Below, piece after piece: positions 24,040-33,778 of a stretch of 64,000 nt of DNA. Position 1 is the first letter of the stretch; every line of letters begins with the position of its first letter. The stretch comes from Sulfitobacter sp. SK012 (GTDB lineage: Bacteria; Pseudomonadota; Alphaproteobacteria; Rhodobacterales; Rhodobacteraceae). The stretch is from the NCBI RefSeq assembly GCF_003352085.1, contig NZ_CP025804.1, positions 3,844,001 to 3,908,000 of the forward strand. Direction: 5' to 3'. The notes under the pieces are model-generated. The model was not told the DNA's origin. It was given only the letters and a program-made list of their open reading frames with translations, and did no database searches. The position numbers and the translations under genes were made by a program.

Positions 24040-24321
24040 AAATTGTCTCCTAGAAATAGTGCCCAGCCCGGGCCAAGGTGGACGCCACAGGATGGGTCCG
24101 ATCCCCCCAAAAAAGGGAAAACTGTTACGCGGCATTCCTAAGTTGGATCGCCGCTGGAGATTATACGTGCGCCAAGAACGGTTCTCCAAGCCCTTTCTGG
24201 GTCTTGGGTCGTTCCAATACTCTTAGGTTAATTGCATTGCGGCCGTTCGCAGCCGGAAAGGCCAGGGACCGTAGCGCGGCCTTTGGCACTGCTATATCTT
24301 ATATCCCAATGTCTGCTTGAT
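24040..24321. other. Intergenic, no gene seen
   Basis: It includes a GGCCGTTCGCAGCCGG element near 24240, a degenerate member of the dispersed intergenic motif family. No coding frame is supported. Confidence 0.4.
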
Positions 24322-25512
24322 TCATTCTACGGGAGTGCCAAACACTGCGATACTGGTGCCGATCATTGCCATCATTGTAAATAATATTGCCTTCCAAGTA
24401 TCGCCGCACCTGCCGGCTGAGATTGCAGCTATGCAAGATTGGATTGCGTAATAAGCTGCAAATCCCCGCGATGCGTAACTGATGATTTCAAAGATATTGG
24501 CTGTCCAAGTGAGCAAGATCCCTGTTCCCACAAGTAGTGCATAGGCGAGTTTTTCGGATATTCTGCCCTTAGAAACTTCTGCAATGAGCCCCCCTGAGCC
24601 ACCCGTATCAGCAACAGCTGCGCTGAATTGAGCGCTAAGCGCTGCCACAACAAGTAGTAAAGGCAGAATGGGCGCAACAATCTGCATGAGATCAATGATA
24701 GCAGTTTCATCAAGAGAGAGAGGATCGGAATCGAAAGCGTAGGTTAAAAGGATAATGTAAACAAAATAGATGACCGTTGAGATCCACTGCGCAAGTTTCA
24801 TCGAACGAATGCGCAATGCAGCGTCATAGGTCGCGCCAAGGTATCTGGATGTCTCGAAACCTTGCACAGTCACAATCAATCCAGCCATGAGCGTGAAGGA
24901 GGTCCAGCCTGTTATTTTGGGTTGATCGAAATGGAGAGCATCAGACTGCGCCACTTTGCCAAAGTACACTGCAAGGCCGAATACCAGACCTGCAATTATC
25001 GCCAATTTCAAGCCGACTGAAACTTGCTCCATCCGCTCAAGCGCTGAAAAGCCGCGTGTCCAGCCGACAACAAGTATCAACACAAAAACTGCCGTTGTGA
25101 GCAAGTTTGCGTGAAAACTGTCGTTAAGATCCGTCAGGCTCACTCCGAATGAACCAAACAAGTTCAAATAATACGCAACTGATACAAAAAACGCAAAAGC
25201 CAGCACAACAGACGAGATCATCTCCAGCCGTTCCAACAAAGGCGAAACCTTTGGGCGATCTGCAATCTGCGCGATATTGAAGCGGATGGCACTTCCAAAA
25301 AGATAGGCAACTGCGCACAAACCCAACATGACCAATGGGGCGTAGCCGCCGTAGCTGATGTCAAGTATCGGCCCCAAAACGAGGAACCCGCTTCCAATTA
25401 TGGAGGCCAAAGGGGTGACCGTTGCACGCCACAGCTCCGCATTGGCCAATTTTGGCCAGATCAAGACTGAGCCGACGAGCACGACAACCGTTAGAATAGA
25501 AGCGCTTAGCAT
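24322..25512 (-). CDS. APC-like membrane transporter
   Basis: A 396-residue protein with about 11 membrane segments. The arrangement (SIIGSGFLVLGPIL at the start, FSALERMEQVSVGLKLAII in the middle, GFETSRYLG after segment 6) resembles the amino acid-polyamine-organocation superfamily, but it is distant from characterised members. The ATG at 25512 has AAGGAGC 5 bases upstream and is preferred over 25548. Substrate unknown. Confidence 0.68.
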   Translation of the reverse strand: MLSASILTVVVLVGSVLIWPKLANAELWRATVTPLASIIGSGFLVLGPILDISYGGYAPLVMLGLCAVAYLFGSAIRFNIAQIADRPKVSPLLERLEMISSVVLAFAFFVSVAYYLNLFGSFGVSLTDLNDSFHANLLTTAVFVLILVVGWTRGFSALERMEQVSVGLKLAIIAGLVFGLAVYFGKVAQSDALHFDQPKITGWTSFTLMAGLIVTVQGFETSRYLGATYDAALRIRSMKLAQWISTVIYFVYIILLTYAFDSDPLSLDETAIIDLMQIVAPILPLLLVVAALSAQFSAAVADTGGSGGLIAEVSKGRISEKLAYALLVGTGILLTWTANIFEIISYASRGFAAYYAIQSCIAAISAGRCGDTWKAILFTMMAMIGTSIAVFGTPVE

Positions 25513-25605
25513 AGTGCTCCTTTGAACAGACCGCTGGGTAATGAGCAACGCAGCAAAGTCTTATCCGTTCCAAATAGCAGACCTTGGAGCAACGCGTAAC
25601 ATCCG

Positions 25606-25660
25606 TCACTAAGGACTCAGACCTGCCGTTCGCTGCAAAGGCCATCAAGGTCCGCTATGG
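25606..25660 (+). repeat. Dispersed intergenic repeat, copy 1
   Basis: CACTAAGG, CAGACC, then TGCCGTTCGCTGCAAAGGCC and ATCAAGGTCCGCTA match 34248-34302 nearly base for base. It lies between the transporter gene and the IS91 unit. Shorter degenerate relatives are scattered through the window. Confidence 0.8.
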
Positions 25661-25865
25661 GCCGTTCGCGACGTTGGTGGGCGAGTGATTTGGCCCAAAT
25701 TTCTGCACCATGCTCATTTCGACGTTAAGGGCGGATGGACTAAGCCGCTCGCGCGGCAATGGCGTTTGTGGCTGGTGGTGCGCGCTGACCTCCACCGGGC
25801 TCATTTTGTGATCTGACGAACCTGTCCGACGATTGAGGCTCTCAATCCAAGGACAGGAGGCTTCC

Positions 25866-26753
25866 ATGAGGGACGATAGAACGACGCCGCTGCGTGAGCG
25901 GATGATTGAAGATATGCGCATCCGTGGGCTAAAGGAGACGACGCAAAAAGGGCACATCCGCGCGGTTAAGAACTTCGCTGCGTTTCTGGGTCGACCACCG
26001 GACACAGCTACGCCAGATGAGTTGCGCGCCTATCAGCTACACATGACAGATACAGATGTATCGACAGCGAGTTTCAACACCCGGATCGTCTCTTTGCGGT
26101 TGTTCTTCGGCGTGACCTGCGGGCGCGAAGAGATGAAGCGGTACATGCAGTTCCGGCGCAAGCCGAGGAAGCTGCCGGTCGTGCTCAGCATCAAGGAGAT
26201 CGGCGACTTGCTGGCAGCTGTTCCCGGACCCGGGCTGAAGTACCGGGCCGCGCTCGGGATTAGCTATGGTGCAGGGCTGCGGGCGTCCGAAGTTTGCCAC
26301 CTCAAAGTGGCCGACATCGACAGCGACCGGATGTTGATCCATGTCGACGAGGGCAAGAATGGCAAAGACCGTAAGGCGATGCTGTCGCAGAAGCTTTTGG
26401 ACCTGCTGCGAGACTATTGGCTCGAGGCACGACCCGAGGGCTGGCTATTTCCCGGAAAACCCAAGATCAATCCGTTGTCACCACGCCAGCTCAATCGCGC
26501 CTTCACCTCGGCAAAGCACATGGCTGGGATCAACAAACCGGCGACACTGCATACTCTGCGGCATAGTTTTGCGACCCATCTGCTGGAGGCCAATACCGAT
26601 ATGCGGGTGATCCAGGTCCTGTTGGGTCATTCCAAGCTGAGCACGACAGCGCGCTACACCCACGTCGCCACCAAGACGATCCGCAATACGGTCAGCCCGT
26701 TCGACAACCTCAAACAGTTGCAGGATCACACGCTCCGACGAGGGTTGGAGTGA
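25866..26753 (+). CDS. Tyrosine recombinase of the IS91 unit
   Basis: A 295-residue integrase. A SAM-like N-terminal domain (KETTQKGHIRAVKNFAAFLG) precedes the catalytic domain with Arg in YGAGLRASEV, His-x2-Arg in LHTLRHSFATHLLE and the HxxY-type end LLGHSKLSTTARYTHV. All core residues are present, so it looks active. I start at the ATG at 25866, preceded by GGACAGGAGG. It probably cooperates with the transposase next to it. Confidence 0.9.
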   Translation: MRDDRTTPLRERMIEDMRIRGLKETTQKGHIRAVKNFAAFLGRPPDTATPDELRAYQLHMTDTDVSTASFNTRIVSLRLFFGVTCGREEMKRYMQFRRKPRKLPVVLSIKEIGDLLAAVPGPGLKYRAALGISYGAGLRASEVCHLKVADIDSDRMLIHVDEGKNGKDRKAMLSQKLLDLLRDYWLEARPEGWLFPGKPKINPLSPRQLNRAFTSAKHMAGINKPATLHTLRHSFATHLLEANTDMRVIQVLLGHSKLSTTARYTHVATKTIRNTVSPFDNLKQLQDHTLRRGLE

Positions 26754-26765
26754 CGCTCGGGGCCG

Positions 26766-27959
26766 GTGTCTCGTCCGAAGCTAGAGATTGCTGACATTTT
26801 TCGAAAGTACGGTCCCGCATGGCGGCAGGCCAATGCTGGGCATATCAGCCTCAGCCAGCTCAAAGTGATGTCAGCCATTGGAGCCTGCCGAACTGAGGCG
26901 CTCGGCGGACATGTTGCCGCTTGCACCAAGTGCGATCACCAGCACATCGCCTATAATTCCTGCAAGAACCGGCATTGTCCAAAGTGTCAGGGACCAGCGG
27001 CAATCGACTGGATGGCTGCGCGGGCTGAAGACCTGCTGCCCGTGGAGTATTTCCATCTGGTCTTCACACTCCCCGCCGGGATCGCCCAGATTGCCTACTG
27101 GAACAAGAAAACGATCTACGGACTGCTGTTCCGCGCCTCAGCCGAGGCGGTGACCACCATCGGTGCCGACCCCAAGCGCCTCGGCGCACGGGTTGGCATG
27201 ACCAGCGTTTTGCATACTTGGGGATCGGCGCTGACCCACCATCCCCATGTCCACATGATCGTGCCCGGCGGTGGGTTGTCGCCCGACGGCACCCGTTGGG
27301 TCGGCTGCAAGCCGGGGTTCTTTCTGCATGTACGGGTGCTGTCGCGTCTCTTTCGCCGCTTGTTTATCGAAGGTCTATTAGCACTACACCGGGCAGGAGA
27401 ACTGACATTCTTCGGCGATCTTGCTGGGCTGTCAGGTACCGATGTCTTCACTGGGTGGCTCGCCCCGTTCTGCAAGTCCGAGTGGGTGGTCTATGCCAAA
27501 CCTCCCTTCGGTGGTCCCGAAGCCGTGCTGGCCTATCTCAGTCGATACACCCACCGCGTCGCCATCTCGAACGCCCGATTGGTCTGCGCGGACGCCAAGA
27601 CCGTGGCTTTCAGCTGGAAGGATTATCGGATCAAAACAGGCGACCGCCAAAAGGCCATGCGCCTGGCTACCAGCGAGTTTATTCGCCGATTCCTGATCCA
27701 CGTCCTGCCCGACGGCTTCCACCGCATCAGGCACTATGGCCTGCTGGCCAACGCGACCCGAAAGACCAACATCGCCAAGATCCGAACCCTGCTTGAGGTG
27801 GAGCAACCCGATCAAGAGCCACAGCAAAGCGCTGAGGTGATCCCGCTTACACTGCGCGAGCCATGCCCATGCTGTGGTGGGCCGATGCGTATCGTGGAGA
27901 TATTCCGTCGAGGACAACAGCCAAGATCAAGGGCACCACCAAGGGAGCAGGCCGCATGA
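26766..27959 (+). CDS. IS91 family HUH transposase
   Basis: A 397-residue rolling-circle transposase. An N-terminal zinc-finger domain (CTKCDHQHIAYNSCKNRHCPKCQ) precedes the HUH motif HHPHVHMIVPGGG, and the nucleophile tyrosine lies in YLSRYTHRVAISN. Length is normal. It has a second CPCCGGPM zinc motif at the C-terminus. It starts 12 bases after the recombinase. Confidence 0.93.
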   Translation: MSRPKLEIADIFRKYGPAWRQANAGHISLSQLKVMSAIGACRTEALGGHVAACTKCDHQHIAYNSCKNRHCPKCQGPAAIDWMAARAEDLLPVEYFHLVFTLPAGIAQIAYWNKKTIYGLLFRASAEAVTTIGADPKRLGARVGMTSVLHTWGSALTHHPHVHMIVPGGGLSPDGTRWVGCKPGFFLHVRVLSRLFRRLFIEGLLALHRAGELTFFGDLAGLSGTDVFTGWLAPFCKSEWVVYAKPPFGGPEAVLAYLSRYTHRVAISNARLVCADAKTVAFSWKDYRIKTGDRQKAMRLATSEFIRRFLIHVLPDGFHRIRHYGLLANATRKTNIAKIRTLLEVEQPDQEPQQSAEVIPLTLREPCPCCGGPMRIVEIFRRGQQPRSRAPPREQAA

Positions 27960-28394
27960 CAAACCGCCCGTCACTCTCGTCTACCATGCCCCGGTCCAAC
28001 TACCTGTTCCGGCCCGATCTCTATATGCTTGGCGTTCAGATATGGACCAAAGTCAAAGCTGTGGAACCCAAATGGCCCTCAGATCGCTCAGCTGCGTGCC
28101 GGTCAGAGGATGCCAATAGCGCCCGCTATCAATCAGGATGCCGATCCGACGAGAAGTCAAACCCAACCGTCAGCTCACTTTCCCCATAGACAGTTCCCAG
28201 CCCCCCGCGGCTTCCTCCTTCCGGGGTTTGTCAACGCGGGCCGCCATCACTTGGCGGCAGTCGTAACGCCGCGGCCCTCATCGAAAAACCTTCAGGATAC
28301 CGGACGTTCGCTGCACTACGTATGGAGGTCTGCTTAGCGGGACTTTTCAGACCTTCGCTGCGTGGCGAGCGAACGGCGGCTTTCCGGCATTTAG

Positions 28395-29285
28395 CTACTT
28401 CGTGCTCAGACACTCTGCCAACAGGTCAAACACTAGTCGAATTCTGAGGTTTGTCTTCAATTCCCGGTGCGCGACGAGCCAAGATTCTATCTCTATAGGT
28501 TCAAAATCCGGATAGGGGTTTTCGAGCTCGGAATAGGCCGTACCAATGTCGACCGGAAGAATGCCAATGCCCAGCCCTTTACGCATCAGTTCCAATGACA
28601 TGGTCACGCTTGCCGTGGAAAAGTTGAAATTAGCCACCGTCAGATTGAGACCGCGCAAGGCCATGAGCCCAAGCATACGTTCAGGATATTCAAAGCCGAC
28701 AAACTGCATCTTGGAAAAATCCGAGGGATGCGAAGGGCGACCGACCGCATCAAGGTAAACTGATGATGCAAAAAGATGGCCGGTCGTGTCCCGCACGCGT
28801 CTAGCGAAAAGGTTTTCGTCCTGAGGGCGGGCGTGCCGGATCGCAATATCCGCTTCACGCCGTCGCAGGTCGCTCATCTCATTGGACGCTATGATTTCAA
28901 TCTGAAGGTCTGGCGCTACCACCTGAAGCTTTTTGAGAATGTCCGGAAGGAAAAAGGTTGCCATTCCATTCGTACAGGCAATTGCCACATGCCCAGTCAC
29001 CGCTTCGGATTGCCCTGTGGCCGCGATAGAAATGCGATTTGCGGCCTCGCCCATAGTTCGGAAATGCTCCAGCAACTGTGTCCCGGCCTGGGTCAGCAAC
29101 AGCGCACGTGAGGTTCTTTCGAACAATGTCACACCAAGCGTTTCTTCGAGACTTGCAACTTGTCGACTAAGTGTGGGCTGAGTGAGCCCAAGCGCGCGAG
29201 CGGCTGCTGAAAGCGATCCCTCTTCGGCGGTGGCGAGAAATGCCCGCGCCTGATTCCAGTCAAAAGCTGATCTTTTCCACTCCAT
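28395..29285 (-). CDS. LysR-family regulator
   Basis: A 296-residue protein. The HTH is at residues ~10-65 (QARAFLATAEEGSLSAAARALGLTQPTLSRQVASLEE) and a substrate-binding domain follows. It is divergent from the methyltransferase-DUF2306 operon starting at 29387, the usual LysR arrangement. The gap has GCATA and TATGC half sites about 15 bases apart (near 29292-29316), a possible LysR box. Confidence 0.93.
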   Translation of the reverse strand: MEWKRSAFDWNQARAFLATAEEGSLSAAARALGLTQPTLSRQVASLEETLGVTLFERTSRALLLTQAGTQLLEHFRTMGEAANRISIAATGQSEAVTGHVAIACTNGMATFFLPDILKKLQVVAPDLQIEIIASNEMSDLRRREADIAIRHARPQDENLFARRVRDTTGHLFASSVYLDAVGRPSHPSDFSKMQFVGFEYPERMLGLMALRGLNLTVANFNFSTASVTMSLELMRKGLGIGILPVDIGTAYSELENPYPDFEPIEIESWLVAHRELKTNLRIRLVFDLLAECLSTK

Positions 29286-29386
29286 GATTTGCGCATACCA
29301 GAACTTACAAAATATGCAATTTTATACTGAATCGGGGTGGGCTAGGAGGAGGCGAATACGAAACCTCCATCAAGGACTCTGGCCAA

Positions 29387-30199
29387 ATGCACAACTATTC
29401 GCAATCGATCGCCGCGTCGATCGATCCATCAAGCCGGCAAACAATTCCTATGACCACCTACCAATTTGGCTCTTGGCGGATCGCGATCAGTCGGCAGTTG
29501 AGGACCAAAGAGGACTTAACCAGCCAATACGATGCTGCCTCTCGCAGTTGGGGACGGACAGCACGGCGGTACGGGCTTGATGCAGCATACCGGCGTCTAT
29601 TGGTTGCGTCCGGCGCGCAGGCCGCACTTGGATCGATCGGGTCAAAAGCAAGGGTGCTGGATTGTGGGATCGGAAGCGGAAGTCTGTCCATTGCACTGAA
29701 CAGCATTCTGCCGGAGCGCCTCAATTATTGCGGCATTGATCTCTCTGGAGAGATGTTGACGATGGCTGACGCAGAGATGCGGCAGGCCGTTTTGGTGCCG
29801 GAACTGAAGCAGGCAGATATACTTTCGATACCCTATGCTGACGGGTCATTTGATTTAGTCATGGCCGCCCACGTCCTTGAACACTTGCCGGAGCCGCAGC
29901 ACGCATTGAGAGAGATGGTGCGCGTTCTCAAGCCGGGCGGAATGCTGTTCGTGTGTCTAACGCGGCGATCCTATTTTGGTGCATTCATCCAAATGCGCTG
30001 GCGGACATGGGCAATCACGGAACAGCAGGGCGTCTCATGGCTGGAAGCGTGTCAGCTGAATGACATTAGCTTTCAGCCCATCCATCTGGGGTCCTGCGCG
30101 GGGCAAGCCAGCACCGCATTCTGGGCGCGTCGACCCGGCGGACTGGAGCACGAGACTGAAACCACTGCTGCAACAACACATCAGGAGGTTGGCTCATGA
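29387..30199 (+). CDS. Class I SAM-dependent methyltransferase
   Basis: A 270-residue methyltransferase with motif I ARVLDCGIGSGSLS near residue 88, acidic motif II YCGIDLSGEML and the post-motif FDLVMAAHVLEHLPEP. The substrate is unknown; similarity is to UbiE/COQ5-like small-molecule enzymes. The start is uncertain; an ATG at 29450 (MTTYQFG) is equally possible. The stop overlaps the DUF2306 gene by 4 bases. Confidence 0.82.
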   Translation: MHNYSQSIAASIDPSSRQTIPMTTYQFGSWRIAISRQLRTKEDLTSQYDAASRSWGRTARRYGLDAAYRRLLVASGAQAALGSIGSKARVLDCGIGSGSLSIALNSILPERLNYCGIDLSGEMLTMADAEMRQAVLVPELKQADILSIPYADGSFDLVMAAHVLEHLPEPQHALREMVRVLKPGGMLFVCLTRRSYFGAFIQMRWRTWAITEQQGVSWLEACQLNDISFQPIHLGSCAGQASTAFWARRPGGLEHETETTAATTHQEVGS

Positions 30200-30885
30200 A
30201 GGTTCTGAGAAAATCAGAATGGGTGATCCTGACCTTTATCCTTGCGTACTCGTTCATCCCGACCTTTGGAGGCTTGTTCCGCGTGCTCGAATTCGCAGGC
30301 GGACCCGCGATCGCACCCGATAACCCGCGGGCGTCAGCAACACCCTTCCCCATCATCCTGCACATTCTGAGCAGTTTCTTGTTTTGTCTTCTCGGCGCTA
30401 TTCAGTTCCTGCCAAGCATCAGGCGGCAGCATCCTGCAGCACACCGCGCGTTTGGTCGGATTGTTGCAGTGGCAGGGTGTCTTTCGGCGGGAAGTGGATT
30501 GTGGGTGGCTCATTTCTACAGCTTTCCGATCAGCCTCCAGGGGAACTTGCTGTATTGGGCGCGGATTATCCTTGGCTTCGCGATGATCGGCTGCATCGTT
30601 AGTTCAATTGCTGCGATCAGGTCACGAAACATCTTTCAACACAGCATCAATATATTGCGTGCCTATGCGATCGGTCAGGGCGCGTCGACACAGACGTTCA
30701 TCGGCATCGGGTGGATGATCCTTTCTGGAACAGAAGCGACGGGACCGCTACGCGACGCTATGATGGTGTCTGCTTGGGCACTTAACCTTTTGATCGCCGA
30801 GGTTTTGGTGAGGGTGCTCTTGGTACCGAAACGGACTTCGTCGCTGAAGAGTCTGAGCAATAAACCTTCAAGAGTAGGACAATGA
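30196..30885 (+). CDS. DUF2306 membrane protein
   Basis: A 229-residue protein with about six membrane segments and family features HPAAHRAFGRI and HSINILRAYAIGQGASTQ. DUF2306 proteins have no known function. It is translationally coupled to the methyltransferase (ATGA), preceded by GGAGG, and followed two bases later by a truncated glyoxalase-like gene. Confidence 0.82.
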   Translation: MKVLRKSEWVILTFILAYSFIPTFGGLFRVLEFAGGPAIAPDNPRASATPFPIILHILSSFLFCLLGAIQFLPSIRRQHPAAHRAFGRIVAVAGCLSAGSGLWVAHFYSFPISLQGNLLYWARIILGFAMIGCIVSSIAAIRSRNIFQHSINILRAYAIGQGASTQTFIGIGWMILSGTEATGPLRDAMMVSAWALNLLIAEVLVRVLLVPKRTSSLKSLSNKPSRVGQ

Positions 30886-30886
30886 G

Positions 30887-31021
30887 ATGATTGGTTATGT
30901 AAGGATTGGGACGAAGGATTTTGATAGTACGGTGAAATTCTATGACGCCCTGTTGGCAACGATGGGGATTCACAGGCTCTGGCAGCCCGGACACATGGCG
31001 GCGTTGCCATCATCGCATTAG
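30887..31021 (+). pseudogene. Truncated VOC/glyoxalase-like gene
   Basis: The 44-residue frame MIGYVRIGTKDFDSTVKFYDALL matches the first strand-helix unit of small VOC-family proteins (normally ~125 residues). It then jumps to PGHMAALPSSH and stops. The middle of the domain is missing. It begins 1 base after the DUF2306 stop, so the operon once had three genes. Confidence 0.75.
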
Positions 31022-31303
31022 GTTTCGCGGTAACTGACGGTCGGTTTTTTCCCACCTATTTCGTCGCAAATCACAAAGGGTAGAATATTGGCAGCACAGG
31101 CGAGCAGTTCCGCTAAGCGGCCCTTCACCACCTGGCAGCGCGATTGCAGTTTGGGCTCAAAGCCGCCGTTCGCTGCGGGACGAACCAATGACCGCTGTGG
31201 GCCGTTCGTGAAAGATGTTGGTTGGCACATGTATGCCCTCCGTATCTTCGAATTGCCTTGGTAATGCGGCCGTATTGCTGACAAGGTCTTTTACTGATTT
31301 GTA

Positions 31304-31645
31304 TTGGATAGGCTCGGTTATCAAACGGGGGACGAGATAGTGAACGAAGAAGAAGCAAAGATTGAAGGCCGCCTGCTTGGCGAACAGATTGAGCCTGAGC
31401 AACCAGACAATATGCTGCAGCGGTTCATTTACATGCTGTTGATCGCTTTCATGATCTCTCTTGCACAAACGGTGCTTGGGGTGGCGACGGTTGTTCAGTT
31501 TATTGTCATGCTGGTCAACAAACAGCAGCCTAATGAACGGTTGGCCGATTTTGGATCTGACTTGGGTATATGGATTGCCAAGGCGGCAAGATTCCAAACG
31601 GCTGCCAGCAACGTAAAACCTTGGCCGTGGACTGAGCTGGATTAG
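31304..31645 (+). CDS. DUF4389 family membrane protein
   Basis: A 113-residue protein with a membrane segment pair (FIYMLLIAFMISLAQTVLGVATVVQFIVMLV) and the DUF4389 pattern NERLADFGSDLGIW followed by ending NVKPWPWTELD. Proteins of this family are uncharacterised. The first ~12 residues may not be used; a GTG near 31340 is a possible start. Intergenic repeat sequence lies upstream. Confidence 0.8.
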   Translation: MDRLGYQTGDEIVNEEEAKIEGRLLGEQIEPEQPDNMLQRFIYMLLIAFMISLAQTVLGVATVVQFIVMLVNKQQPNERLADFGSDLGIWIAKAARFQTAASNVKPWPWTELD

Positions 31646-31848
31646 GGCTGGATACTTTGTTCCGTCCTCTGTGGCCCTTTAGCCGCATCGTGCACCAATG
31701 GCAGCTATACGGAAGCCTTGCTGCGGCAAAAGGCAGACGGAAGAATGTTCGGTCAGGCCGCTCCCTTCCCGGGAAAACATCGCAGAATTTCTGCTAGTCC
31801 GCATATTCGAAAGAGCTGTCTAGTTTGGACCTCTGCCTCAACAATTCC

Positions 31849-32238
31849 CTATGCTCTACGCCAAAATGTGTCAGCTAATTTGAACTCTGCGGCATAAAAA
31901 AACGCGCCATCGGGATCCGAAAGACTGCCGTCGAAACGTCCGACGCGCCGTGCGCAATCGAAAAACCCACGCGCTGGCAATCCGCCTCGTCCCTTGCTGA
32001 CAACGAGTGTTGCAATCAACGGATGGCCAGCGTTGGCGTCCTCTTCTATCAGGCATTCTAGCGCAGTCGTGAGCTGATGGATCGTATTTGGTGGCGAAAG
32101 ATCCAAAGCCTTTGCGAGAGCTTGATAGGTGATGGGCCTTGCCTGTCTGGCAATTTGGCAGAGAAAGGTCCGGGTCCGTTGCGCTAACAAAGTGTTCGTG
32201 TCTGTTGAAGTACTCAAAGGTGAACCCGCAAAGTGCAA
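31849..32238 (-). CDS. Hypothetical protein
   Basis: A 129-residue protein. Residues 20-70 look like a winged helix (ITYQALAKALDLSPPNTIHQLTTALECLIEEDA), and a Gly-rich loop (VVSKGRGGLPARGFFD) follows. I know close relatives in Rhodobacterales but no function. It could be a DNA-binding protein. The 200 bases upstream hold no partner. Confidence 0.68.
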   Translation of the reverse strand: MHFAGSPLSTSTDTNTLLAQRTRTFLCQIARQARPITYQALAKALDLSPPNTIHQLTTALECLIEEDANAGHPLIATLVVSKGRGGLPARGFFDCARRVGRFDGSLSDPDGAFFYAAEFKLADTFWRRA

Positions 32239-32355
32239 CTTATGTCTCCCAATCTGCCCAAAATTGCGACGTCCTCATTGAAACGTCAGTTTCTATATGT
32301 GAGCTCCTGCCAAGGACCCTAAGAGATCATGGACAAAAAGCCATCGCAGTCAGAG

Positions 32356-32763
32356 CTATTCGCAGATGTTCTGCTTGATAAAGCAATTTGACCCGATGCA
32401 ACCATCCCATCCCTCACTCTTGATGGATTGAGATTTCTCATTGAAAAGCCCGTTAACAACCTCAACTGACTTGATTTTATCCAGTCTGAAAATCCGTTCT
32501 GACGCATAATCGCGGCCCTTGGTGCAGCCACGAGTTTGCCAGCCGTGCATGTACATTTTGCCGTTATTGCCAATCGCAACTTGGTGCACATCTACAAGAC
32601 GAGGAAGGCAGCCTTTGCTGACGTCCTTGTCGTAGACAATCTCGACAACTCGGTTTGTTTTTGCCGCCTCGCAAAGCGGCGCTTCGTGTACCGATTGGGC
32701 CTGCGCAGACAAAGCAAAGGCAAATGTGAACATCAATGCTACTTCAACGCGGCCTAACTTCAT
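32356..32763 (-). CDS. Secreted protein, WYL-like fold
   Basis: A 135-residue protein with a signal peptide (VALMFTFAFALSAQAQ). The mature part has LCEAAKTNRVVEIVY, VHQVAIGNNGKMYMHGWQTRGC and ERIFRLDKIKSVEVV, which follows the small Sm-like beta-barrel of WYL domains. Several cysteines suggest periplasmic disulfides. I use the ATG at 32763, where the signal peptide begins MKLGRVE. Confidence 0.68.
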   Translation of the reverse strand: MKLGRVEVALMFTFAFALSAQAQSVHEAPLCEAAKTNRVVEIVYDKDVSKGCLPRLVDVHQVAIGNNGKMYMHGWQTRGCTKGRDYASERIFRLDKIKSVEVVNGLFNEKSQSIKSEGWDGCIGSNCFIKQNICE

Positions 32764-32993
32764 TGCGGAGTTCCCAATGCAAACTTGTTTGCCCAATCCT
32801 AGGCCAGATGAATTTCTTAGTCCCGCAAAAAACCTGCTGACGTCAGGCACCCTTCACTTTGTTGGGAAATGGCTTTGTCCGTGTCCAGTATAGGCGTCAG
32901 ATGCTTGCGCCCGAACGAATTCTGCTTATCATGACTGAGACATTTACGTGGTGGATTTCCTTGAGGGGGTCAGCAACCGGTAAGGGAGAAGAT

Positions 32994-33278
32994 ATGCAGC
33001 TCTCAGATATTGAGAACGATGCGCAGGTTTTCGCGGAAGAGGGTCAAGTCGCGATTGGCGCGGTACGGCGCGTGATGCCCGGCTCCATTGAGATTTACAT
33101 AGAGAACTATGGTCAAACTACGCTTACTCAAGATCAGATTTTAGCTATTCACGACGGCAAAGTTGTTCTTGCGATTGATAAATTGTCAAACGAGTTGCGT
33201 ACTGCGATCGTGCATGCACATGATCGCGAGTTGAGCGATTTGGCAGGTCGCGGAAAGAATGATCCTCCGGTCTCGTGA
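32994..33278 (+). CDS. Hypothetical protein
   Basis: A 94-residue protein with a small beta-rich centre (EEGQVAIGAVRRVMPGSIEIYI, ILAIHDGKVVLAI) and a helical, charged C-terminus (LRTAIVHAHDREL). It resembles short uncharacterised proteobacterial proteins of similar design. The ATG at 32994 is preferred because AAGGGAGAAG lies directly upstream; an upstream in-frame start at 32859 lacks one. Confidence 0.65.
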   Translation: MQLSDIENDAQVFAEEGQVAIGAVRRVMPGSIEIYIENYGQTTLTQDQILAIHDGKVVLAIDKLSNELRTAIVHAHDRELSDLAGRGKNDPPVS

Positions 33279-33349
33279 CGTAGTCATACTTCTATTACAA
33301 GAAATGTGCTTGATGCGGTATCGGTTACTACCAGCCTATAGATCAGAGG

Positions 33350-33529
33350 TTAGCTCTTCAATTTGCTGGCGTGGTATTCGATAGCGCTTGCGAGACCTTT
33401 TAGTGACCTTTTTTCTTCGTCAGTCAGATCTCCGAAAGCTGTTTCTGTTTCCTCAAATAGCACCTCCATTTCACGCATCTTGTCCTTCAGATGATTGAGT
33501 CGCTCAGTTCTTTCTACAGGGGTTGTCAT
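33350..33529 (-). CDS. 59-residue small helical protein
   Basis: A short charged protein, helical and coiled-coil-like (RTERLNHLKDKMREMEVLFEE, then LTDEEKRSLKGLASAIEY). GGAGATAGAG directly precedes the ATG, which is an unusually good ribosome-binding site. The site lies inside the end of an overlapping upstream frame (33504-33692), so the two could be coupled. Family unknown. Confidence 0.65.
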   Translation of the reverse strand: MTTPVERTERLNHLKDKMREMEVLFEETETAFGDLTDEEKRSLKGLASAIEYHASKLKS

Positions 33530-33692
33530 CTCTATCTCCTAACAAGGTGGCGATGATCTCTATCTTTGATGGTAACACAGAAACATGCTCAGAAGCAGCT
33601 TGGGCCAAGAGATTGTCTGCCTCAACTATCTGGTTCGACTGCAAAGTCAGGTTGAGCCATTCTTCGAAACAACAGCAATCTTCATTTCGCAA
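33504..33692 (-). CDS. Possible 62-residue protein
   Basis: A frame with a hydrophobic-polar helical pattern (LNLTLQSNQIVEADNLLAQAASEH and KIEIIATLLGDRDD). Its end overlaps the start of the 59-residue gene by 26 bases. There is no clear ribosome-binding site. It may be a chance frame. Confidence 0.3.
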   Translation of the reverse strand: MRNEDCCCFEEWLNLTLQSNQIVEADNLLAQAASEHVSVLPSKIEIIATLLGDRDDNPCRKN

Positions 33693-33778
33693 TGGACTGA
33701 CATTCGTTTATTTTGACAAACCGTAAGAGTTGGGCGGGATCCATGGTAAGCTGTGATGGCAGAAATGGAGTAAGAGAA

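Larger units (their letters stand above)
25800..28240 (+). mobile_element. IS91-family element with tyrosine recombinase
   Basis: A tyrosine recombinase gene and an IS91-type HUH transposase gene lie 12 bases apart, the arrangement of several alphaproteobacterial IS91-family elements. Ends are not certain, since the family lacks inverted repeats. GC-rich palindromic sequence near 28200-28235 (CCCCGCGG, CCTTCCGGGG) could be the replication terminus. Confidence 0.7.
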